A stretch of DNA of 64,000 bases, from positions 1 to 64,000 of the forward strand of contig JAIXWP010000135.1 of NCBI GenBank assembly GCA_027491215.1, given 5' to 3'. A program made the position numbers and the translations under genes. This document shows positions 18,970 to 27,244 of the stretch, in pieces. This DNA comes from Flavobacteriales bacterium (GTDB taxonomy: Bacteria > Bacteroidota > Bacteroidia > Flavobacteriales_D > Sanyastnellaceae). How positions within the stretch are numbered: the stretch's first letter is position 1; each line of letters starts with the position of its first letter. The notes under the pieces were generated by a model. It did not search any database and was not told where the DNA came from. It saw only the letters and a program-made list of their open reading frames with translations.

Positions 18970-21339
18970 ATGAAACCTTTAAATCTATTTCGCGCTATCG
19001 CGCTGGTTTTTTTCACATTTTGTTCGACGATTTTGTTTGCTCAACAACTCACTCAGACGGTTCGTGGGGTGGTGATGGATAATCTATCATCGCAGCCTTT
19101 ACCGGGGGTGAATGTGATAGTGTATGGTACCAATCCTCTAATTGGTGCAGTGACGGACATGGACGGTCAATTTCGAATCGTCAACGTTCCCATTGGATCG
19201 CAAACACTCATCATTCAATACACTGGATATAAAACAGGCACCATCCAAAATCTTGAGATCAAGAGTGGAAAAGAAATGGTATTAAATATTCCACTTGAAG
19301 AAGACATCGCGGCGATGGGTGGGGTGGAAATCGTTGCTGAGAGCGACAAGCAGGAGGCAGTGAACAGCATGAGCGGCACGAGTACGCGCACATTTAGCGT
19401 TGAGGAAACACAAAAGTTTGCAGCGGCAATTAATGATCCAGGAAGGATGGCATTATCGTTTGCTGGCGTGCAGAGCACTGATGATGGAAATAATAATATT
19501 TCGATTCGCGGTAACTCTCCGTTTGGTCTTTTGTGGAGAATGGAAGGTGTGGACATTCCAAGTCCCAATCACTTCGCAGCGCCTGCTACATCTGGCGGTG
19601 GTATTTCCATTTTGAGCAGTCAGCTCTTATCGAATTCTGATTTTATGACCGGGGCATTCTCTGCGGAATATGGCAACGCGTTATCGGGAGTATTTGATTT
19701 GAAACTGCGCAAAGGGAATAATGAAAAAAGAGAATATACTTTTCAAGCCGGATTCATGGGAATCGACGCCGCGGTGGAAGGTCCTATTCGCAAGGGCTAT
19801 GATGGCTCGTTTCTCATCAACTACCGCTACTCTACCCTATCGTTGCTTTCAAATATTGGAGTGAATGTAGGCGACGGTATTACCAACTTTCAAGACTTGA
19901 GTTTTCATGTTTATATGCCTACAAAAAAGAGCGGCACCTTCAGTCTTTTCGGCTTTGGAGGCTTGAGTGATCAGCAATTTAAAGCAGAGTCGGATAGTTC
20001 TAAATGGGAATATCGTTCGGATCGTGAGCAAGGAAAGTATGTGAGTAACACTATGATGGCCGGTCTCAAACATTTATACATCATCAATGATCATCACTAC
20101 ATCCAAAGTATCATAAGTGGCTCCGGAGTAAGCATTGGCTATGAGTTGAAGGAGTATGATGACGATGTTCGTTTTCAAGAAACATACAACGAGCGCTTTG
20201 AGCAACGGAAGCTGACTTACAATACTACTTGGAATTGGAAGAAGAACGCAAGACATCATTTTAGAACCGGGGTGTATCTCAATTTACATCAATTCAATCT
20301 TTACAAGAATTACTTGGATGAGTTGACGAATGAATGGTTGAAGCCATTGGATGCATCCGCGCAAATGCGCACTGCGCAAGCATTTTCGCAATGGAAGTAT
20401 CGTATTACAGACCGTTTGCAATTCTTGGGTGGATTACATTTCATCACAGTACTAGACAATGGAACTTACAGCCTTGAGCCGCGTGGTTCGTTGAAATATA
20501 CAACCAACAATTCACATACTTGGAGTGCTGGATACGGCTTACACAGTCAAGTACAGCCGATTGGTGTTTATCACGGAGAATCGATTAATGATCAAGGATA
20601 TCGTGTGAAGTACAATGAAAATCTTGAAATGAATAAAGCACATCATTTCGTCGTAGGTTACGATCATCGCATTAGTAAATTCTTGCACGCAAAATTGGAA
20701 GCGTACTATCAGCACTTATTCAATATAGCCGTAGAGGATAAAATAGGTTCGAGCTTGTCATCGCTTAATATGGAATATGACTTTATTCTAGAGCCCTTTA
20801 ATAACAAGGGATTGGGAAGAAACAAGGGAATAGAATTAACCTTAGAGCAATTCACTAAAAACGGACTTTACTTTTTATTGTCTGGTTCTATTTTTCAATC
20901 AGAATATAAAGCCATGGATGGCAAGTGGCATAATACGCGATTCAACTCGGGTCGAACGTGTACGTTTACCGGAGGTAAAGAATGGAAGGTTGGCAAATCA
21001 GATAAACATAAAACTTTGGGAGTAAATCTTCGATTGATTTATACAGGAGGATTGTATGCTACACCGATTGATTTAGCGGCATCTGTAGACGCAGGAACAG
21101 CAGTCTATGATGAGACGCGTCCCTTTTCAGAGAAGGCGCCCGATTATATGCGTGCAGATTTGAAAATCAGCTTGAAAAAAAATAAGGTGAAGACCAACTC
21201 CACCTTATCCTTAGATATTCAAAATGTGATGAATCGACAAAACATTGGAGGCCGTTATTTCAATGCAGAAAAAGGACTGATTGAAACATGGACTATGGTT
21301 CCATTGATTCCAGTGTTGAGTTACAAAATTGAGTTTTAG
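18970..21339 (+). CDS. TonB-dependent receptor with carboxypeptidase-like N-terminal domain
   Basis: 789 residues. Signal peptide (about 1-25, ending ILFAQ). A carboxypeptidase-regulatory-like beta sandwich covers about 28-115 (VRGVVMDNLSSQPLPGVNVI, GAVTDMDGQFRIVNVP), then a plug domain about 120-235 (NNISIRGNSPFGLLWRMEGV), then a 22-strand barrel to the C-terminal Phe (VPLIPVLSYKIEF). Imports a ligand across the outer membrane using the TonB-ExbBD energy chain; the ligand cannot be read from sequence. It lacks its own STN domain; the STN protein encoded just upstream could provide the FecR contact. It ends convergently with the next gene, stop codons overlapping by 4 nt. Confidence 0.9.
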   Translation: MKPLNLFRAIALVFFTFCSTILFAQQLTQTVRGVVMDNLSSQPLPGVNVIVYGTNPLIGAVTDMDGQFRIVNVPIGSQTLIIQYTGYKTGTIQNLEIKSGKEMVLNIPLEEDIAAMGGVEIVAESDKQEAVNSMSGTSTRTFSVEETQKFAAAINDPGRMALSFAGVQSTDDGNNNISIRGNSPFGLLWRMEGVDIPSPNHFAAPATSGGGISILSSQLLSNSDFMTGAFSAEYGNALSGVFDLKLRKGNNEKREYTFQAGFMGIDAAVEGPIRKGYDGSFLINYRYSTLSLLSNIGVNVGDGITNFQDLSFHVYMPTKKSGTFSLFGFGGLSDQQFKAESDSSKWEYRSDREQGKYVSNTMMAGLKHLYIINDHHYIQSIISGSGVSIGYELKEYDDDVRFQETYNERFEQRKLTYNTTWNWKKNARHHFRTGVYLNLHQFNLYKNYLDELTNEWLKPLDASAQMRTAQAFSQWKYRITDRLQFLGGLHFITVLDNGTYSLEPRGSLKYTTNNSHTWSAGYGLHSQVQPIGVYHGESINDQGYRVKYNENLEMNKAHHFVVGYDHRISKFLHAKLEAYYQHLFNIAVEDKIGSSLSSLNMEYDFILEPFNNKGLGRNKGIELTLEQFTKNGLYFLLSGSIFQSEYKAMDGKWHNTRFNSGRTCTFTGGKEWKVGKSDKHKTLGVNLRLIYTGGLYATPIDLAASVDAGTAVYDETRPFSEKAPDYMRADLKISLKKNKVKTNSTLSLDIQNVMNRQNIGGRYFNAEKGLIETWTMVPLIPVLSYKIEF

Positions 21340-22748
21340 CGGAAGCTCAGATTTCCAGAGATCGTATTCTCACCGATGGTGACGTTGGCGATGTAGTTGC
21401 CGCTAGGAAGGTTTGATACTTGCGCTTTGCTATCTCTTCCCTTTTGTGTTGCCACTAGTTTTCCGTTGAGGTCAAATACGTTTAATACATAGTCTGCATT
21501 CGTACCCCATTCCACTGTAGCGAAATCTGCTGCTGGGATGGGGTATATTTTTAGTGGTGGTAGTTCGATTTCTGGGACGGATTCAAATATGTAAGAGCAT
21601 TCAACAATTTCATTTGAAACTCCAGAGCTCTTGAGACCTCCGCTGTACAAAATAGGAGTTATAAAAGGATTTAACTTGATAATGCTTGCATAAAGATACC
21701 CTGGAGAATTGTCAATTTCAGAGTAAAGGAGAGTGTTAGGATTCAGACTTGAAATTACAGCGTCTTCTTGATAAATATCAAATCCCTCTTTGCCTCCAAA
21801 AGTCAATTCAACGTCAACTCCAGAATTGCCAACACCACCAGGAGTAAAAACAATGCTTCCATAAACAAAGTGCAATTGATGATAAGATAGAGACTGAGAG
21901 AATTCAGGAAATGCTATTGTCCAAATATTAGCCTGTGGATCATATATCTCCAAAGAACTCTGACCTTCAAAAAGATTCAATTGAGGATTGTAATAACGGC
22001 CCCCAGAAATTACCAATCTTTGACCATTGAGATCGATAGTAGCAGCTGCATGATTGTCCCGACCAGAATTTAATGGGGCGATGTTTTGCCAGGTATTTGT
22101 GGCAGGATCATAGATTTCACATGATGTTTGCTGAAATCCGTTATCAGGATTAAATCCTCCTGTTACGATTACACGTCCGTCATTTAAAATATTACAAGTA
22201 TGTGAACTTCGAGCAAAATTCATGCTAGCAGCTTCCTCTATTTCATTTGTAACAGGGTTGAAAATTTCGCACGATGCCAAGTTTACATTTCCATCAAAGC
22301 CTCCAGTGATAAGCACTCGGCCGTCTTGAAGCAGTACTGATCTGTGAAAAGATCGTCCGACCGTTAAATCAGCAACAGTAGTAAACTCCAATGTTTCTGT
22401 ATCAAATGCTTCAATTGAAGTCAAGTTAGTAAGTCCATTGTATCCAGCGATAATAATGATTCTTCCATCATTCAGCAGCTCAGCAGTATGATCTGCATGT
22501 GCTTCATTCATTTGATAAAGCCCCCCATTATATTCGGCCGTCGCCAACGCACCGCCATCGTCATATCCTCCTGCTATAACATAATATAGATTTAGATCAC
22601 CATCAGTAGGATTGATGAGTGTCATAGAATGAGCGTATCTAGGCACCTCCATTTCTGAAACTTGGTAGCACTCTCCAAGAGGGCTTTGCGAATTGGCATT
22701 ACAAAAGAGGCAAAAGAAAAAGAAAGCAAGAAGTAAAAGTTTTTTCAT
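21336..22748 (-). CDS. Secreted Kelch-repeat protein with T9SS type A sorting domain
   Basis: 470 residues. Signal peptide (MKKLLLLAFFFFCLFCNANS). About residues 35-330 contain five or six Kelch-like blades, each with a GG pair and a repeated pattern such as DGRVLITGGFDGNVNLASCE followed by IFNPVTNEIEEAASMNFARS; these form a beta-propeller. The final 75 residues (LKIYPIPAADFATVEWGTNA ... GNYIANVTIGE) are the Por/type A C-terminal sorting domain recognised by the type IX secretion system. Predicted to be surface-exposed or released; ligand unknown. No promoter identified. Confidence 0.85.
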   Translation of the reverse strand: MKKLLLLAFFFFCLFCNANSQSPLGECYQVSEMEVPRYAHSMTLINPTDGDLNLYYVIAGGYDDGGALATAEYNGGLYQMNEAHADHTAELLNDGRIIIIAGYNGLTNLTSIEAFDTETLEFTTVADLTVGRSFHRSVLLQDGRVLITGGFDGNVNLASCEIFNPVTNEIEEAASMNFARSSHTCNILNDGRVIVTGGFNPDNGFQQTSCEIYDPATNTWQNIAPLNSGRDNHAAATIDLNGQRLVISGGRYYNPQLNLFEGQSSLEIYDPQANIWTIAFPEFSQSLSYHQLHFVYGSIVFTPGGVGNSGVDVELTFGGKEGFDIYQEDAVISSLNPNTLLYSEIDNSPGYLYASIIKLNPFITPILYSGGLKSSGVSNEIVECSYIFESVPEIELPPLKIYPIPAADFATVEWGTNADYVLNVFDLNGKLVATQKGRDSKAQVSNLPSGNYIANVTIGENTISGNLSFR

Positions 22749-22753
22749 GTTTT

Positions 22754-22787
22754 AAAAATTAAGGGTCTGCTATTTCTAACAGACCCT
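22754..22787 (-). terminator. Rho-independent terminator of the aminotransferase gene
   Basis: Arms AGGGTCTG (22762-22769) and CAGACCCT (22780-22787) form an 8-bp perfect stem with a 10-nt loop; on the minus strand it is followed by TTAATTTTT. Lies 30 nt beyond the aminotransferase stop. Confidence 0.8.
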
Positions 22788-22816
22788 CTAAAGTAAAATA
22801 ATATTTTATAGATCAA

Positions 22817-23947
22817 CTAAGCGTTCAAAAATTCTTTCACACTGCTCACGATTAAGTTGAGCTGTTCGTCTGTCAACTCTGTGTGCATTGGAAGAGAAAT
22901 TACTTTTTTACAAAGCTCTTCAGTTACTGGAAAATCACCTTCCTTGTATCGTGGATCTGTGTATGCTTTCTGCATGTGAAGTGGCACTGGATAGTAGACC
23001 ATTGCCGGAATATTTTTCGATGCAAGAAACTCTTGCATTCCAAAACGATCGATGCCGTCGGTGACTAATGTGTATTGGTGAAACACGTGCGTGCTGTTGG
23101 AAGCGCGCTTTGGTGTTGTCAACTTTGGTTCGTTCTTGAAAGCCTCGTCATAGAATGCTGCGGCCTTATTTCTTGCAGCGCTGTATTGATCGAGGTATTT
23201 TAGTTTCACGTTGAGCACTGCTGCTTGCACACTGTCAAGACGAGAATTGACACCCACTACATCGTGGTAGTAGCGCACCGTTTGTCCGTGATTGGCGATC
23301 ATGCGCATCTTTTCAGCGAGGGTATCATCGTTGGTGAAGAGTGCTCCTCCGTCACCGTAACAACCAAGATTCTTTGACGGGAAAAAGCTAGTGGCGCCGA
23401 TATGCCCAATGGTTCCTGCCTTTTGCTTTCTTCCATCACCGAATGAATATTCGGCTCCAATCGCTTGGGCAGTATCTTCAATCACATACAGATTGTGTCG
23501 CTTTGCGATATCCATGATGGCTTCCATGTTGGCGCATTGACCGAACAAGTGCACTGGAACAATCGCTTTGGTCTTTGAGGTCACTGCTTTTTCAACTGCA
23601 GCAGGATCGATATCAAACGTGCCTGGTAAGACATCTACGAGTACAGGCTTCAATTGCAACAATGCAATTACTTCGGCAGTTGCCACGTAGGTGAAGCTTG
23701 CGGTAATGACTTCGTCGCCTGGTTGAAGGTCGAGCGCCATCATAGCTATTTGAAGAGCATCCGTTCCATTCGCGCATGGAATGACGTGCTTCGCACCGAG
23801 ATAAGCTTCTAAGTTCTGTTGGAATTTCTTTACTTCTGGACCATTTATAAATGCAGTAGAGCGAATAACGTCTAATACAGCTTGGTCGATTTCATTTTGA
23901 ATGTTCTGGTATTGACTTTTCAAGTCAACCATTTGAATTGGATTCAT
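22817..23947 (-). CDS. DegT/DnrJ/EryC1 family PLP aminotransferase
   Basis: 376 residues from the ATG at 23945-23947 (MNPIQMVDLKSQYQNIQ); a frame extending to 24040 adds 31 residues unlike the family and is rejected. Fold-type I PLP enzyme that typically transaminates a keto sugar nucleotide for surface polysaccharide synthesis. The PLP lysine is in SFFPSKNLGCYGDGGAL; the substrate-side motif VIPCANGTDALQIAMMALDL and the aspartate in YVIEDTAQAIGAEY are intact. C-terminal HVFHQYTLV is also typical. Specific sugar substrate not inferable. Divergent from the barrel gene at 24057. Confidence 0.9.
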   Translation of the reverse strand: MNPIQMVDLKSQYQNIQNEIDQAVLDVIRSTAFINGPEVKKFQQNLEAYLGAKHVIPCANGTDALQIAMMALDLQPGDEVITASFTYVATAEVIALLQLKPVLVDVLPGTFDIDPAAVEKAVTSKTKAIVPVHLFGQCANMEAIMDIAKRHNLYVIEDTAQAIGAEYSFGDGRKQKAGTIGHIGATSFFPSKNLGCYGDGGALFTNDDTLAEKMRMIANHGQTVRYYHDVVGVNSRLDSVQAAVLNVKLKYLDQYSAARNKAAAFYDEAFKNEPKLTTPKRASNSTHVFHQYTLVTDGIDRFGMQEFLASKNIPAMVYYPVPLHMQKAYTDPRYKEGDFPVTEELCKKVISLPMHTELTDEQLNLIVSSVKEFLNA

Positions 23948-24056
23948 TGGCTTTAATTGCTGTTGGCGGTAAAGGTAAGTAGATTCAAATGAAATTATTG
24001 GCGGCGATTTGTAATGATTTTTTTGGATAGAGCACAACACCTCTTTTCTTTGTAGT

Positions 24057-24809
24057 ATGAATAAGATTCTTTTGTTCTGTGGAATGATTCTCGGAGCGCT
24101 CCAAATGAGTGCACAGTTTCAAGTGCGTGATAGTAGTTTGTTTGACCCACATGTTTCGATTAGCTGGGGATTTCAGGTGCCGGGCGGCGATATGGCTGAT
24201 CGCTTCGGGAATAATGGTAGTGTAGGCATAGGCTTTCACGTGAAGACCAAAAAGAATTGGTATTACGGCGTGCAGGGAACTTATATCTACGGCAATCGCG
24301 TCAACGAGCCCGGACTTATGTCGAATCTTTATACATCGGCGGGAGAAATTTTGGATAATCAAGGACAAGTTGCGACCATATTCATTCAGCAGCGCGGGTA
24401 TTGCGTTACGTTGGATGGAGGAAAATTATTCGACGTATTGAGTCCCAATCCAAACAGTGGAATATTGGTCTATGGCGGTGTTGGATTTATGCAGCACAAG
24501 ATTCGTATCGAGCACCAAGAACATGAAATTCGTTTTTTAGAAGATGATTATTTGAAAGGATATGATCGATTAACCAATGGATTATGTCTTTATCAATTTG
24601 CCGGATATTCATTAATGTCCAATAATCGCCTGGTCAATTTCTTTGTGGGTGTTGAGTCGTATCAAGGATTCACACAAGGCCGTAGAGATTTGAATTTCGA
24701 TACAGGCTTGACAGACAATGCCAAGAGAATGGATGTACTTTTGGGCATTCGCGGAGGTTGGGTATTGCATTTGTACCGCAGAGCTCCTGATGAATATTAC
24801 TTCGATTAA
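24057..24809 (+). CDS. Outer-membrane beta-barrel-like protein of unknown function
   Basis: 250 residues. Signal peptide MNKILLFCGMILGALQMSA, then alternating hydrophobic/polar strands, e.g. WGFQVPGGDMADRFGNNGSV, GIGFHVKTKKNWYYGVQGTY and LLGIRGGWVLHLYRRAPDEY. Aromatic residues and glycines at strand ends suggest an 8- to 10-strand outer-membrane barrel. The gene ends 6 nt before waaA, so the two are probably co-transcribed and it may have a role in lipopolysaccharide or envelope maintenance. A possible promoter (TTTG, 19 nt, TTTCTTTG) sits immediately upstream but leaves almost no leader. Confidence 0.7.
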   Translation: MNKILLFCGMILGALQMSAQFQVRDSSLFDPHVSISWGFQVPGGDMADRFGNNGSVGIGFHVKTKKNWYYGVQGTYIYGNRVNEPGLMSNLYTSAGEILDNQGQVATIFIQQRGYCVTLDGGKLFDVLSPNPNSGILVYGGVGFMQHKIRIEHQEHEIRFLEDDYLKGYDRLTNGLCLYQFAGYSLMSNNRLVNFFVGVESYQGFTQGRRDLNFDTGLTDNAKRMDVLLGIRGGWVLHLYRRAPDEYYFD

Positions 24810-24815
24810 AAAAAC

Positions 24816-26063
24816 TTGCACTCACTTTACAACATCGGAATCTTTCTTTATGGCTTCGCTTTGAGGCTTGCTGCGCCGTTTGTATCGAAGGCAAAGTTGT
24901 GGACAGAGGGAAGGAAAGATGTTATTTCTTCTGTAAAAAAATGGCGTGCAAATCAGCAGGGGCGAGTCATTTGGGTGCATTGCGCTTCATTGGGAGAATT
25001 TGAGCAAGGCCGTCCGATAATAGAGTTTATCAAATCGAATTATCCGGACATTCGAATATTGCTTACCTTCTTTTCTCCAAGTGGATATGAGATTCGAAAG
25101 AATTACGCTCAAGCAGATTATATCTGTTATTTGCCATTGGATACCCCTTCCCTATCTCGCCAATTTGTGCATGCTGCGCGGCCGAGCGCATCGATTTTTG
25201 TGAAGTATGAGTATTGGGCGAACTATTTTTTTCAGTTAAAAAAAGAGCACATTCCACTTTTCATTGTGTCTGGTATTTTTCGTGAAAATCAGCGATTCTT
25301 CTGCTCACAAAAAGCCTTTTGGTCCAGTGTATTTTCTTCCGTGGATCATTTCTTTTTACAAAATAAAAATTCACAGCTTCTTCTACAACGTGTATCAGAT
25401 CGACCAGCTACAGTATGCGGAGACACACGTTATGATCGTGTAGAGGCGATTGCAAAAGACTTCCATTCTATTGAACAGATCGAAGAATTTGCAGGCCAAG
25501 CTAATGTGTTGATTGGTGGAAGTACTTATGCATCTGAGGAAAAAATTATTCGTGAATTATTGGATGAGCACTCCAATTGGAAGGCCATCATTGCTCCGCA
25601 TGAAATCGAAGAATCGCGTTTGAAAGAGATCGAGCAGTTGTTTGGATCGATGATTGTTCGATTTAGTCAATGGAATAAAGAGTCATCAAACAGCGCTCGT
25701 GTGATGTTGATTGATAATATGGGAATGCTTTCGCGCATTTATCATTATGGTCACATTGCCTTGATTGGCGGCGGTTTTGGGAAGGGTATTCACAACACAT
25801 TGGAGGCGGCAGTTTATGGGATGCCATTATTCTTTGGGCCGCGCTATCAAAAATTTGATGAAGCAGTGCAATTGATTGCAAACGGTGCGGCGGAGAGTGC
25901 TGATGAAATGTCTGGATTGCAAAATCGGATGACATTCACGATGAAAGATCTAGAAAAGCGTAAAAAAATGGGTGCTTCGGCGCGCATTCAAGTAGAAGAT
26001 AATTTGGGCAGTGTGGCGATAATTGTAAAACACCTTGAAAATCAAGGGATTTTAGCGAGATAA
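24816..26063 (+). CDS. waaA: 3-deoxy-D-manno-octulosonic acid (Kdo) transferase
   Basis: 415 residues, GT-B glycosyltransferase (GT30) that adds Kdo from CMP-Kdo to lipid A precursor at the inner membrane. N-terminal hydrophobic anchor (LYNIGIFLYGFALRLAAPF) then the first Rossmann domain with WVHCASLGEFEQGRPIIEFI, whose Glu is the catalytic base of the family. The second domain has the nucleotide-binding part IALIGGGFGKGIHNTLEAAV and the helix that binds CMP-Kdo. Start TTG at 24816 is the only one that gives the normal N-terminus. No Kdo kinase gene is nearby. Confidence 0.92.
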   Translation: MHSLYNIGIFLYGFALRLAAPFVSKAKLWTEGRKDVISSVKKWRANQQGRVIWVHCASLGEFEQGRPIIEFIKSNYPDIRILLTFFSPSGYEIRKNYAQADYICYLPLDTPSLSRQFVHAARPSASIFVKYEYWANYFFQLKKEHIPLFIVSGIFRENQRFFCSQKAFWSSVFSSVDHFFLQNKNSQLLLQRVSDRPATVCGDTRYDRVEAIAKDFHSIEQIEEFAGQANVLIGGSTYASEEKIIRELLDEHSNWKAIIAPHEIEESRLKEIEQLFGSMIVRFSQWNKESSNSARVMLIDNMGMLSRIYHYGHIALIGGGFGKGIHNTLEAAVYGMPLFFGPRYQKFDEAVQLIANGAAESADEMSGLQNRMTFTMKDLEKRKKMGASARIQVEDNLGSVAIIVKHLENQGILAR

Positions 26064-26079
26064 TTTTTTTCGAAAAAAA

Positions 26080-26110
26080 TTTGACAAAATGAATATCCGT
26101 GCTACATTTG
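26080..26110 (+). promoter_or_regulatory. Consensus Bacteroidota promoter for the tRNA pair
   Basis: TTTG at 26080-26083, a 19-nt spacer and TACATTTG at 26103-26110 match the consensus TTTG-N19-TANNTTTG without a mismatch. The tRNA-Gly gene starts 20 nt further on. Confidence 0.85.
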
Positions 26111-26130
26111 CCATCCCAAAATTGTGTTAA

Positions 26131-26203
26131 GCGAGAATAGCTCAGTTGGTAGAGCATAACCTTGCCAAGGTTAGGGTCGCGAGTTCGAGTCTCGTTTCTC
26201 GCT
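26131..26203 (+). tRNA. tRNA-Gly (anticodon GCC)
   Basis: 73 nt cloverleaf. Acceptor arm GCGAGAA (26131-26137) pairs with TTCTCGC (26196-26202), discriminator T26203 as usual for glycine. D arm contains AGCTCAGTTGGTAGAGC, anticodon stem TAACC/GGTTA with loop TTGCCAA gives GCC at 26164-26166, and the T arm has GTTCGAG. CCA is not encoded. Confidence 0.97.
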
Positions 26204-26210
26204 CGAATCT

Positions 26211-26241
26211 CCCGGTCTGTTTGCAGATCGGGATTTTTTTT
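26211..26241 (+). terminator. Hairpin with T-tract between tRNA-Gly and tRNA-Leu
   Basis: CCCGGTCTG (26211-26219), loop TTTG, CAGATCGGG (26224-26232): nine base pairs with one G-T wobble, followed by eight T. It looks like a complete terminator placed between two tRNA genes that appear to share one promoter. Confidence 0.75.
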
Positions 26242-26247
26242 AGTATT

Positions 26248-26333
26248 GCCCTGGTGGTGGAATCGGTAGACACACAGGACTTAAAATCCTGCGGTCAGTA
26301 ATGACTGTGCGGGTTCAAGTCCCGCCCGGGGTA
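26248..26333 (+). tRNA. tRNA-Leu (anticodon TAA)
   Basis: 86 nt class II tRNA. Acceptor GCCCTGG pairs with CCGGGGT including two G-T/T-G wobbles; discriminator A26333. D arm GTGGAATCGGTAGACAC, anticodon stem CAGGA/TCCTG with loop CTTAAAA gives TAA at 26282-26284. Long variable arm (GCGGTCAGTAATGACTGT) is the leucine hallmark; T arm GCGGGTTCAAGTCCCGC. CCA not encoded. Reads UUA and UUG. Confidence 0.96.
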
Positions 26334-26344
26334 CTAAAATTAGA

Positions 26345-26374
26345 AGGGCCGTCTTTTACGAGACGGCCCTTTTT
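26345..26374 (+). terminator. Rho-independent terminator after tRNA-Leu
   Basis: Ten-bp perfect stem AGGGCCGTCT (26345-26354) / AGACGGCCCT (26361-26370) with a 6-nt loop and five T at 26370-26374. Confidence 0.9.
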
Positions 26375-26379
26375 CAATT

Positions 26380-26528
26380 ACAAATGACAAGTCACAAATG
26401 ACAAATGATCTCGCGTACCGCGAGAAATGATTTCAAACGCCGAACGCCAATCTCCTAACCTCAAACTCTGAACATCTAACCCCAATCCCCTATCTCCTAA
26501 CCCCTCATGCCTAACCCCGAACCCCACT
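26380..26528. repeat. Heptamer tandem arrays (ACAARNG and CNCCTAA types) with a small hairpin
   Basis: Four 7-mers ACAAATG/ACAAGTC occupy 26380-26407, a hairpin TCTCGCG-TAC-CGCGAGA follows at 26409-26425, and then thirteen uninterrupted heptamers of a pyrimidine-rich type (CGCCGAA, CTCCTAA, CCCCAAT, CCCCGAA) run from 26438 to 26528, five nt before the convergent response-regulator stop. Non-coding. Related to the arrays at 18710 and 40563. Confidence 0.88.
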
Positions 26529-26533
26529 CGCTT

Positions 26534-27244
26534 TTACTCGCGGTTTTCTAGGCGGAAGCCTACGCCGTGGACGTTGACGATGGCCAGGTTGGGATCGTCG
26601 CTGAGGTATTTGCGAAGTTTAGTGATGAACACATCCATGCTGCGTCCTACGAAGTAGCTATCATCTCCCCAAATCATATTAGCTATGAGCTCTCGCTCTA
26701 ATACTTGATCTTGGTGCTCGCAAAGCAACTTCAATAGCTCTGCTTCTTTTTTGGTAAGCTTCTTCTTATCATCACCGATTTTCAATTCATAGTTTGGAAA
26801 ATCGAGTTGGTATCTACCGATATCAAATTTCAATTTATCCTTCGGCTCCTCTTTGAAATTTGGATTGCGTTTCAGAATCGCCTTGATTCGAAGAATCAAT
26901 TCCTCACTGCTGAAAGGCTTAGTTATGTAGTCATCCGCACCGAGTTTGAATCCTTTAATACGATCTTCCGACATACCACGAGCTGTCAGGAATACTATTG
27001 GAACTTCGGCATTTGTTTTACGAATATCTTCTGCCAGACTGAAACCATCCTTCTTTGGCATCATTACGTCCAAAAGACATAGGTCATATTCTTCTTTGTT
27101 AAATTGAAGTAGTCCTTCCTTGCCATCTTTCGAAAGATGCACTCTAAAGCCTTCCATTCGCAGCGCATCTTGCACAACGAATCCAAGATTCATATCGTCT
27201 TCAACTAAAAGAATTTTAGCGCTATTGGTCTTGTTTTCTTCCAT
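26534..27244 (-). CDS. OmpR/PhoB-type response regulator
   Basis: 236 residues. Receiver domain about 10-122: acidic pair in LLVEDDMNLG, phosphoacceptor Asp in YDLCLLDVMMPKKDGF, Thr in VFLTARG and Lys in DDYITKPFSSEEL. Winged-helix output domain about 140-234, including LTKKEAELLKLLCEHQDQVL and the recognition helix region RSMDVFITKLRKYLSDDPNL. It controls transcription as a dimer on direct repeats; targets unknown. The start overlaps the kinase gene by 23 nt, so the pair is co-translated. Confidence 0.95.
   Translation of the reverse strand: MEENKTNSAKILLVEDDMNLGFVVQDALRMEGFRVHLSKDGKEGLLQFNKEEYDLCLLDVMMPKKDGFSLAEDIRKTNAEVPIVFLTARGMSEDRIKGFKLGADDYITKPFSSEELILRIKAILKRNPNFKEEPKDKLKFDIGRYQLDFPNYELKIGDDKKKLTKKEAELLKLLCEHQDQVLERELIANMIWGDDSYFVGRSMDVFITKLRKYLSDDPNLAIVNVHGVGFRLENRE

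Noticed and set aside
23948..24040. 31-residue extension of the DegT/DnrJ aminotransferase
   Set aside because: Not similar to the family N-terminus and would use up the divergent promoter region.
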